From Fennellomyces sp. T-0311 (taxonomy: Eukaryota > Mucoromycota > Mucoromycetes > Mucorales > Lichtheimiaceae), in assembly GCA_025266875.1 (NCBI GenBank), contig JALLLT010000019.1, forward strand, positions 248,001 to 312,000: a stretch of 64,000 nt of DNA. Reading direction: 5' to 3'. Position numbers and translations under genes: made by a program. Below are positions 48,263-56,893 of this stretch, piece by piece (positions within the stretch are counted from its first letter, which is position 1; the number at the start of each line of letters is the position of its first letter). The notes below the pieces were generated by a model. It did no database searches and was not told the DNA's origin. It saw nothing but the letters and a program-made list of their open reading frames with translations.

Positions 48263-48453
48263 CACTGCAAATAATTTTGGTGAATTTTGGTGAATTTTGG
48301 TGAATTTTGGTGAATTTTGGTGAATAATTTTTTTTAAAGTGGTTAAACATAGCTTTTTAACCGCTCGAGTTACCAAAAATGGTAGTACAAGTGGTTAAAA
48401 AGCTTATGTTTAACCACTGTAACCACTTCTAACCATCAAAATTTTTTGCAGTG
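48263..48453. mobile_element. MITE abutting the Harbinger element
   Basis: This is a 191-bp element with inverted ends CACTGCAAATAATTTTG and CAAAATTTTTTGCAGTG. It is flanked by TTA on both sides (48260-48262 and 48454-48456). The left TTA is also the right target duplication of the Harbinger element. Inside are four tandem TGAATTTTGG units (48281-48320) and a longer inverted pair around GTGGTTAAACATA. It is non-coding. The TTA duplication suggests the PIF/Harbinger superfamily, but its TIR differs from the neighbouring element. Confidence 0.8.
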
Positions 48454-48456
48454 TTA

Positions 48457-49400
48457 TATATAGAACTATGACGTTTAACGAGTATCACTGGGCAAATGCG
48501 GATAAATATACAGTTGTGTGCTTTGAGTTATTAAAATAATATGTTGTAGTTATAGAGCGTAAGCAGCCCTGTGCATCAAGTACGTATTTCACCGTTGTTT
48601 TATGAAAGAAAACAAAACTTTTGAAAGAGCTAAAGCCATGATAGATCAAAGAAATAAAACCCCTTCCTCCAATATGTAGTAAAATAGCCAGGACAATGAG
48701 TGGAAACAGTATTTAACGCGCCACGTAATGAATTTATATACATCCGAAGCGAACTTATTTGGGTCTTTCAATGCCTACGATCTGATAATATGTTTCCTAT
48801 GCATATACAGATTTTATCAGATATTGTGATTTGATCCTACCTTCTCACTGTCTGGAACCACAAAAGGTACATGGGTTGAATAACGGCAGGCTTATTTTGT
48901 GAGAATGTTCAATACATGTGTATGCCGCCATGCTTTCAGATCAATCAATGCAACGCTATTCCTAAAATTTGGCGTAATCACGTACAGAAAAGTATAATAA
49001 TAAGGTACTATTAAGCGATTCATTGACGTAATATAAGATATTGAAGGATAATGGAGTAGATAAAAAGCATTAATACCCTTGAAAGCTCTCCTTATAGGGT
49101 TCACACCCAAGATCGCAGAATATCTATCACTCACACTGCAGCTGTCTTTCGGCTCCAACTTGCGTATCAACGACTTGTTAAATTTTCATCGCCATCCATC
49201 TTGATTATGCCCTTTTTGTACATATTCGCGGCAAATATGTAATGTACCAGATGGTAAACAAGGTACCTTCCCATGATCCAGAGCCAACGTAGGATCATCT
49301 GTTCTTCCATCTATATTTTGAGCGAGGAAGTTTACTTGACAGTGAGCTTATCTAACCTAACGTGCGAGTGGTCGTATTAGTGCACCAGTAAGAAAATGTA
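48457..49400. other. AT-rich spacer
   Basis: No gene is supported between the MITE and the second intron-rich repeat. Short minus-strand frames (for example 48892-49170) have no recognisable features. Confidence 0.4.
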
Positions 49401-50580
49401 GAACTACTTTACCTCTTTCCACATGGCCGTGGCAAAAAAAGGCAAATTTCAAGCAGTTCAAAGGAAGCTTCCGAATCAATTGTTCCTTGGAAGCACCTGC
49501 GATGAGGTACACCCAAAGCTGTTTGAAGCGGCGACAGATGGTCATGCCGACGGAAATCTGTGCAAGGATGCACAGACATCCCGTTTCGGACATGACCATA
49601 ATTGACAGAGCTGAAGCACCCGTTCATAAACACTTCTCCACCAGGTTATTCATTGCTGATCATACGCAATCAACGAATGGGCGGCATTTCAAAGTGGGAT
49701 CTCAATATTTACTGCGCCTTCGTGTCCGAGGTTTTGTCAACTTCAACTCTTTCATTAATTAATGAAGGTAAGTCAAGTCCACGCAGTTTAGTCTAAAAAG
49801 ATCCCCGTTTCCATGTCAAAGAATCTGTCTGATCACCACATTGCTCTTTTTAGGTCCTCACAATTCAAATTTTGGCCTTCTTGGTGAGTCAATCGCATAT
49901 TGTTTAAGCGTGTGCCGTGTCAACATGCTTAGGAATGTTCTTTATACTGACGCTTCCTATATTCCCGTTTCTTTTTTCAAGGCACCGTAATCCAAACGTT
50001 GGTTACATTGGTAAGTCATGCTTTATTTCAAACAAATGTTCGTTATACTCATTCTTCCTACATTCCCGGGTTAGTTTTGTTCCCACTCCTCCATATGCTA
50101 TGGTGGAGGCACCATAGAGTATGGTGGAGTGTGCCGCCTTGTGTGGCAGAGATACCGTAGAGTGCGGTATGGGCACCGTAGAGTACGGTGGAGTTTGTCG
50201 CCTAGAGCGGCAGAGTATTACCGTGCATACGGTACAGGTTGTCGCCTTGAGCGGCAGAGTACACCGTGCATACGGTACAGTCACCCGCAAGGGTGGAGTT
50301 TTTTTATAGGTACGGTCCGGGGAGATACGATCTTCTCCATGGAGCCAATAAGGTAAAAACAATCACCAGTTTTCTTCTGATATAACTAACTCTTCTTCTT
50401 TATGGGCGAGGCTCGATCAGCGGACACGTCCGCTGGTGCAGCCCGCCTCACAAACACGTATGAGCCGCCGGTGTGGAAAGTTCTGCAATCGGTGGCCTCA
50501 GCCATAAGCCATATGCCTTCGTTTAGTGTTGGCGTAAGGATAGGTCAAGCGTGTGAGATAAAATAACTTGACGCCATTTG
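49400..50580 (+). repeat. Degenerate intron-rich repeat, copy 2
   Basis: It shares three modules with 14.8-17.4 kb. They are the MPTE...HRHPVSD coding-like motif (here on the plus strand, 49538-49594), the CAACGAATGGGCGGCAT box (about 49671-49687) and the tail TATGCCTTCGTT...ATAGGTCAAGCG (about 50512-50550). Between them are three plus-strand intron-like segments: GTAAGTCAAGTCC...CTCTTTTTAG (49767-49854), GTGAGTCAATCG...TTTTTTCAAG (about 49885-49981) and GTAAGTCATGC...CGGGTTAG (about 50011-50072), separated by exon-like pieces of about 30 nt. The hairpin array follows directly after the third acceptor-like site. No protein is recognised. It may be a spliced non-coding transcript or a decayed gene. 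Confidence 0.45.
50086..50296 (+). repeat. Array of ten consecutive short hairpins
   Basis: The perfect or near-perfect hairpins lie at 50086-50108, 50110-50126 (CACCATA/GAG/TATGGTG), 50132-50148 (TGCCGC/CTTGT/GTGGCA), 50152-50170 (ATACCGTA/GAG/TGCGGTAT), 50174-50190 (CACCGTA/GAG/TACGGTG), 50196-50212 (TGTCGC/CTAGA/GCGGCA), 50219-50234 (TACCGT/GCAT/ACGGTA), 50240-50256 (TGTCGC/CTTGA/GCGGCA), 50263-50276 (ACCGT/GCAT/ACGGT) and 50282-50295 (CACCC/GCAA/GGGTG). Joiners are short and mostly GAG or CAG based. Two stem families alternate and differ from each other by paired changes that keep the stems. A T8 run at 50299-50306 follows. The function is unknown. Confidence 0.85.
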
Positions 50581-50827
50581 TGCGTTTAAGTAACATATTT
50601 AAACCTTTTCTTTCTTCGTTCTCCTTTAGCTTAGTTTCGCGTAATAAAAGTGCCCTTTGTAATTACTAGAGAATTTAAAAGCGTGAGAGCTTGGACATAC
50701 ATATATATGTTTGCAAGACCATGCTTTGGTTGAACGTTGTTCGTTTAATACTTTCGCGCTTTCGTCCACAAAAACCTTTGACATGCCTCTTCAAACGTTG
50801 TGAACAAGATCTATTTATGTATTTATT
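50581..50827. other. Spacer between the hairpin repeat and inverted repeat B
   Basis: AT-rich sequence with no gene or RNA recognised. Confidence 0.35.
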
Positions 50828-52435
50828 TCATAGAGATCCACCACCAACTCGTAGGTAACATTAGCAAAACAGGTGAAGCATATATAGCTCTCGTAACCGA
50901 AGCAAATATCTATTATGTACTTGGCGTGTAAGATAAACTGAACAGTGCTGCCAGTAGATAGCATGAGGGCCGGCGGTACTGTTCTTGACTATGTAACAGG
51001 ATTAAATAATACGATACAGAGCATGCATTGGCGACTTTACTGAATGACACGCGGTGCCTACACCACCACTAAATGCTCGAAAGAGGCTGGATGACACAGT
51101 CGACGTGGGATTTACCTATGGGCTACCAGACTCGATTCTATGCACCATGTCCATGAAGTACAAAATATCCTGTGCCTCTAACGCCCTGGCAGCACTGTAT
51201 AACACACAGCGCATTCATACAAAAAAGCATAGCCAAGGTCTCGTTCCTAGCCATACCATGTAGCCCGCGTTTTCCAACCACTGTAGTATTCTCTGCGCCG
51301 GCGTTCAACGTTTTCAGCAAGTGTCAGGTTCATTCGTTGATCTCGCACATTATCATCCTGATTGTATTGAAATCGTAGCTGATTGTGTCCTTTTTTTTCG
51401 TGTCCATTCCAGATGCTTCGCATTTGTCTCGTACACCATGAATCCCGCGTTTCTTCCACTTCCCAAACCAGCCCATTGCCATAGTTTTCAAATAAACCAG
51501 CTTTTTTTATTAGTTATTTTTACTGCTAAACTACACTCACCTGTTATTCATTTTTCTGGTATATAACCCACCTCCAACTTTTGCAGGAACGTTCTCAGAG
51601 TCGTCATTATGCTAATTCCAGTCGCAGATTGGCTAATGGAGCAGCGATCTTGGCCATAAAACCATTTTTTCGCGTATTTTCAGCACGGTATCAATTTTGA
51701 AAACCAGTCCTAGCGAAAAGGGTCGGTTATAGCTCAGATGGCAGCGCGCCGCACTACTACCCGGTGGGGCGCGTGTTCGAATCTGAGCCAATGACCGACT
51801 GGCTCCTGTGGGGGTAGCAGGAGGGTGGTGGTGGGCAACTTTTTTTTTTATCTAGAATTCGTGTTAATTCTTTTTCCGCGACGAATGCTTTACCTTTACG
51901 CAATACGACAAGCGTCCACGTATGGTCCAGAAAAAGAAGAGTGCCATTTGGGTCATTTTGGGCCATGGTGCATGCATTTTATTCATCTGCCAGACAGCAC
52001 TTCAAGCCACCTCAGGAAAGGGTGTTCTTGCTCAACATTTGTATTCTAAAGTTAAATAAACTTCCTGTCAGCAACCAGGTCAACAAAATGGAAGCCATCT
52101 GGCTGATGGGAAAATACATACATATGCATTGGTGCGAGATGGCGCTGATGGTGCGGATGAGCACAAGCCCGGCCTCAATCAGAGTAAAGTATTTGTGGCA
52201 ATATCGTCTCCATGGGTTGTGCGTTCAAACAAACGGCTACTGTTGCATGGAAAGAGGTTTGTTGCAAAGGAAACGGTGCGTCCCAAAGAAAAACATTTTG
52301 TTGGGAAAGGAAAACCGCTTGTTGCCTAGCAACCCCGGTCGAAAAATTTGTCACCGAGCTGGTCCAATCATTGCGGCGTATTTTGGCGCTGATGCAGGTA
52401 CCTGGTGACACAATTCGCTTGACAACCGCGCGTTC
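50828..52435. repeat. Inverted dispersed repeat, copy B (uninterrupted)
   Basis: This is the reverse-complement partner of 24330-26950. From about 51045 to 52435 it is nearly identical to copy A, while 50828-51045 is clearly more diverged. It lacks the LINE insertion: at about 52399-52411 it has a single CCTGGTGACACAA, the empty target site. The tRNA-like unit is on the plus strand here. No ORF in it is recognised. Confidence 0.85.
51721..51849 (+). ncRNA. tRNA-like Pol III transcription unit, copy B
   Basis: The A-box TAGCTCAGATGG lies at 51730-51741 and the B-box-like GTTCGAATC at 51775-51783, a normal tRNA spacing. A T10 run at 51840-51849 is a Pol III terminator. TCGGTTA (51723-51729) pairs with TGACCGA (51792-51798) as an acceptor stem. 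However, the five bases on each side of TTCGAAT do not pair, so a T arm is impossible. Instead GCTCAGAT (51732-51739) pairs with ATCTGAGC (51781-51788), GCGCGCC (51744-51750) with GGCGCGT (51768-51774), and CAC with GTG inside, giving one long rod. A second hairpin CTCCTG/CAGGAG (51803-51823) precedes the terminator. It is most likely a SINE head or a derived small RNA. A degenerate tRNA is the alternative. Confidence 0.6.
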
Positions 52436-52590
52436 GTCTTTCGTAAGTGCTTGCCTAGGGGAAGTAGTGCGGATACACTACACTGTTTCGATTTAATCAA
52501 GCTACATACTATGTTGATTAAATTATTCGGTATCTGGCACTGGTGATGGTACTTGACGATCACACCCATGTTCCACACAGTCCAATCGTT
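52436..52590. other. Short spacer
   Basis: This lies between repeat B and the CACTA-like element and ends with the GTT target triplet at 52588-52590. No other feature is seen. Confidence 0.4.
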
Positions 52591-52848
52591 CACTATGGGA
52601 AAAAATCTTGTTGGATCTTGTAATTTCTCGACAAGCTTGTTCAAACCTTGTCCGATCTTGTCCTGAAATTTAATTTGGAAACAGGAGTAATCAAATTTGT
52701 CAAATCTTATTTAATCGTGTCATATCTAGTTCCATGTACCTTTAACTATTATACGCATTTAGCAGTAAAACCTTTTTTCGATGGCGATAAACAGCAGATA
52801 ATAACAACTAATGCATCTATCCTACAATTATTTATGGCGGCTATTGAA

Positions 52849-53395
52849 CTACATTTTATCTAGATCCATACCTGAATAGCCAGTAGTAGTTGCTAGGATA
52901 TGAGATAAGTGCTGTCGGTACGTAACCGCAGCAACGACGCGCGGGGTCAAAACGCGAGATAGAAAGAAAAAGCTAAGTCCACTCTTCTTATGCGACACAT
53001 CACAAACTGAATCGCTGGACCCTGACGAGATAAAATAATCAGATTCAAAACAAAGATCCTGATTCAAGCCGCCAGGTAAAGGATTCTATAAATATTTGCC
53101 AAAATTACTAATATGTTACCAGGTAGATTGTAACAAGCTGTTGGGCAGCAATTACAGGAATTCGACTAGTATGATCAGTGTTCCATTGGTCGTTAGCAAT
53201 CGAACGAAGCAATGCGCTGTTGTGAGAAAGGCAAGCGATAACCTTTGTGTCATTGCCGTGCCATGCATTCGTCTTCAGAAGTTGATCCTTATGAAGTGAA
53301 AATCCGGCATAAACTGGATTGGGAAGTGTTGTGTCCGACTGTCGCTCTATGGCCCCTCGATACAATGCGTAGGCTTGGAAGGTTTCCCGGGCCAC
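52849..53395 (-). pseudogene. Unrecognised split frame inside the CACTA-like element
   Basis: There are two minus-strand frames. The upstream one (53395-53108) includes FQAYALYRGAIERQSDTTLP and the downstream one (53067-52849) includes SGSSDSVCDVSHKKSGLSFF and ends GYSGMDLDKM. An intron-like gap with GTTACA...AG separates them. The composition is protein-like but I recognise no family. It could be a remnant of the transposase or of captured sequence. Confidence 0.25.
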
Positions 53396-53478
53396 AAGAA
53401 AAAAGCCTCTAATATCGTCAGCCTTAGTGTCGTGAATGCTTTACACATTTTCTTTCGTGTTCTAGAATACCAAGTTGA

Positions 53479-53661
53479 GTGGGTTTGAACAATTTGATGA
53501 ATTTTGTACGTACCAATGTTGAAGAGCGTTTATCAACGCGAACTATCCTCCGGCACCCTTGGCTAAAGTATCAACATTATGACAAGCAGGCAGAGAAGAG
53601 TTTCCGCATACGACTGAAAGTAGGCGTGGTTTGTATCGCATTATTTTCAATGGGATTTTGA
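53479..53661 (+). pseudogene. Possible protein-kinase C-terminal fragment inside the CACTA-like element
   Basis: This is a 60-codon frame containing VEERLSTRTILRHPWLKYQ. It resembles subdomain XI of Ser/Thr kinases, where an Arg is followed by a Ser/Thr-rich helix and the HPW motif. Nothing else of a kinase is present. It may be a captured exon or a chance match; the similarity is short. Confidence 0.3.
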
Positions 53662-54364
53662 ACTACTAACCATTGTCAAATAGCATTGATACGCTTATGT
53701 AGGCGACAAGAGCGGCAACAACGCTGGGGCATATCGATCTGAATATGACGACCATGAAGATACAAACGTTAATGTAGACAACGCAAATGAATGTGACAAC
53801 TATGGAGGTAGTGTATGACAAGTACATTGAGGGTGATGGAACAGGAATGGCTATGGTCTGAGAGCAAACGGCACAACGTTACTGGAGAGAACATAGGAAA
53901 ATTACGTAAGTAGTGTCAGTGAAAGCGAAACAATGGCCGTGGTCACAGAAGAGATGGTCGGCATGGACAAGTTGGTTTTGCAAGCGCATTGAGTGAGACT
54001 ATTATGGTAAGGATGTCTTGTATATAGCCTTGAGTCTGCATATTCTGTCTCTATATGCTGATCAGCAGGTAAGTCTCACTTCACTTGACATTGGCACTCT
54101 TAAGTTATTAGTCTTTTAGTATCATGTTGGAATATATTCTAATAAAAGTCGGCGTTATGCTTTTTGACATGCAAAACGATATCATAATAATATTAGAAAA
54201 GTACACATTACATATACATGAAAACTTGTTCAAACTTCATTGGAACGAGTCTAAACTTGTTCAATCTAGTCCTTGTTATTCACTTAATAAAAAACCAGAT
54301 TCAACAAGATCAGTTTTAACAAGATCCAATAAGATTCAACAAGATCGGTTTTCCCACAGTGGTT

Positions 54365-55219
54365 GTTGATACTGAATACGTGATTAAAACAATCAGAGGT
54401 AACCGCTTCATCGATATAAATAGCATGGCTATTGTTTTTATCATGAGGTTCTGCAGAATATTTGCACATAGAAATCAAGGGATATCAAGGATGCATGCTC
54501 TATGAATGACCCTTTTTCGTCGCTGACGAGTTACAAAGAAACACTATATACATCATGAAATCGATGTGTGTGATTGTGTAATGGAGAAGTGAACAGACCA
54601 GCCAGCGATAAATTTAACTTGCCAAAAAGAAAACACGTATTTTATGAAATGGACCAGTGGACACCAAGCTTTGTGCTTGTTAGTGAATGTTTCTCTCTCT
54701 GTGGATCAACCAATGAGTCCTCTACCCTTGCTCCAAATCCGACCTTGTACGGACACAGCATTTGGTTCAGTCCACTGGACCCCAACGTGCATGATCAAAA
54801 CGAAACCTTTTGGGTCATTTAATCACTCTTTTTCGAAGCCAATTGCGATCTATACGGACATCGAGTAATACGCTATATACATTCAATAAATGCATTGAAA
54901 TTATTCCGGACGATGTTCCATATTCTGCTTTTTTCTCGAATACGTACTTGGGCAAGACCGATCTCAAGCAGTACATACATATACTAACTGCGTAGAACAA
55001 ACTCTATCGTCCTGCCTTTATCGACCGGTGAAGACAAAGAATTCAAATTGACACTTTTGTCATGGATACAAAAAATTGTCAACCTCGGAACTTTTTCGTC
55101 CTTTTTCCCGTTATCGTGGGATGCTCAACCTGCAGTTCTTTCTATAGAACGCTCAAGGAGTCAAATAGTAAAGCAAGCCTTGTTCGCAATGCATGGACAA
55201 CGCACGTGGAAGATAGATT
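54365..55219. other. Spacer left of the LRR remnant
   Basis: No gene recognised. The plus-strand frames here are short and without recognisable features. The last 150 bp may belong to the 5' end of the decayed LRR gene. Confidence 0.35.
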
Positions 55220-56710
55220 ATGGACAATCCCACATCCGCAAAAAAAAAACTTGCATCGTCATGCCCAAAGATCACCTCAATCTACTATGAATGGGACAAC
55301 AATGGATACGAGGCAGTCCCGATACCATTCATGCGTATATTTGGATCTCCACTGCTGCTGCTTAAACATTATCATCTATCCAGCTTGCAATCTCCAAACT
55401 TGGAGTCATCCAACACGTTGATATACTCGCACAGTTTGCTCCAAAAGTCCTATTTTCTACATTCGGTACATCCCACAGCTCAAATTGTTAACTTAGGACT
55501 GCAGAATACGCTACTTTTATGGATCAGCTTCATCTCACATACGTATAGCTCAAGGAGCTAATAATCCAATGACAAGCACATCCACTACGCCAAGGCGTCA
55601 CGAATTTCGGCTTCCTGTCGCTGACGATGATAGCTGGGGTTACGGACCATTGTTACCGTACAAAGCAATACTCTCTAGCACTCCAAACATGGAGGATACC
55701 ATCTATATCACATCGCATCACGCACTTACAGAGCGGATTGTGGGATTTCTGCCGACACCATGTAAGTTTGATTTGACGCCAAAGTTATCAGTATAGTACC
55801 ATTCAAGATACCCTCCATACCTCGCTACGACGTCGCCACTTTCATATCGAAGGCTGCCCGTCAAAAGTGATAGATAGAGTAAGCTCCCCACTGTAAAACC
55901 TTCGCTCTCTACACATCAATAACTTTTACTATTGCGTTGAAAACCCTGTAACGTCGAAATCGCCTGTGGGACTACAAGTTCAGGGGGTTCATAGAGACTT
56001 TATGACATCACTCACCAATCTCGCCTCGCTCGAATCATTAAATCTGACTCTAGACAGCGAGGTTTCATGCGATAGCGAATAAAGGTAATAGGATGGACAA
56101 CTTGGCTGGGATACGTGACCTTGAGCCGGTTGTTCAGGACAAAAATCCGAGTAATGTCGCAGCTGTTTTGATTCGGAAACTATGCACGGTTTCTGGGTTG
56201 CACTTTGCCTCCGGATATACGATCTTTAGAGACGGCCTTATCAACTCCACAATTGGGATGTCGAATCTAAAAGATCTCGAGTTTGATGCAGTATACGCAG
56301 GTTTCATTGAAATGAGACGATTGGTTCAAGAACTGGCAGGAAAAGGGAAAACATCTACTCTAGACAGTCTTGCATTAGTAAGCGAGGACGCCCTTTCAAC
56401 ATTGTTTTTTCTTAATGACATCTTGCATTACCTCCCCGACATCCGGATATTCCGCGGGTTCGCATTTACTTTTTCTGTTGATGCAGGACATTCTTACCAT
56501 AGCTTCATATCTGACTTTGACAGCTGCTTCGAAAGAATATGACTCCATCCTGCCATAAAAACGATTATCCTCGACTGGACACCTGGCTTTACTCTTGAAA
56601 CGATGAAACCTCTGGCTGCTATCAATCACCTCAAGCGTTTCGAATTGCGTGGATCGTTTTGGGATGCTCGTGGACGGTTTCTCAATTTATTCAATGATTC
56701 GATACAGTAA
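55220..56710 (+). pseudogene. Decayed F-box/LRR-like gene
   Basis: Fragments of one protein lie in order but in different frames with stops between them. They are ITSIYYEWDNNGYEAVPIPF (55220-55561), DDDSWGYGPLLPYKAIL and ITSHHALTERIVGFLP (55569-55796, ending at an intron-like GTAAGT), then LESLNLTLDSE (about 56030-56070), IGMSNLKDLEFDAVY (56093-56542) and, after a stop, KTIILDWTPGFTLETM and HLKRFELRGSFWD (to about 56700). The LNLTL and LKDLEF phrases are leucine-rich-repeat-like and the general plan resembles the F-box/LRR genes at 30-34 kb, but no F-box is left. The number of breaks makes an unusual intron set unlikely. Confidence 0.5.
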
Positions 56711-56893
56711 TCCTAGGAACGAAGATCTGTATTGAATTACAGTATACCTTGGCTGTATTTTGTGAAACATTCTTGTCCCTAATGCACACGATCTTTATGA
56801 TATTGAAACTAACAACTATTTATTACTAAAATACGGAATGAAAGATTGGAAATTAAGAATATGTGCATATAAATATCTAAAGTATGGGTGTGT
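56711..56893. other. Tail-to-tail spacer
   Basis: AT-rich gap between the LRR remnant and the 3' end of the fasciclin gene. No feature is seen. Confidence 0.4.

Larger units (their letters stand above)
52591..54361. mobile_element. CACTA-like (CMC/EnSpm) DNA element
   Basis: This is a 1771-bp element. The left end CACTATGGGAAAAA and the inverse right end CACTGTGGGAAAA lie next to a 3-bp GTT on both sides (52588-52590 and 54362-54364), as in the CACTA superfamily. The subterminal regions are packed with short repeats around CAAGATC and CTTGTTC in both orientations, also typical. Inside there is no complete transposase, only short minus-strand frames (53395-53108 and 53067-52849) that could be exons of one decayed gene, and a plus-strand frame with a kinase-like tail. 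It is probably a non-autonomous copy. Confidence 0.75.

Noticed and set aside
50086..50296. CRISPR array
   Set aside because: The units are different hairpins with 3-6 nt joiners, there are no spacers of constant length, and the genome is eukaryotic.
51721..51800. Functional tRNA gene
   Set aside because: The T stem does not pair (GCGTG against CTGAG), the D stem has a mismatch and no standard 7-nt anticodon loop forms; only the promoter boxes and acceptor stem are tRNA-like.
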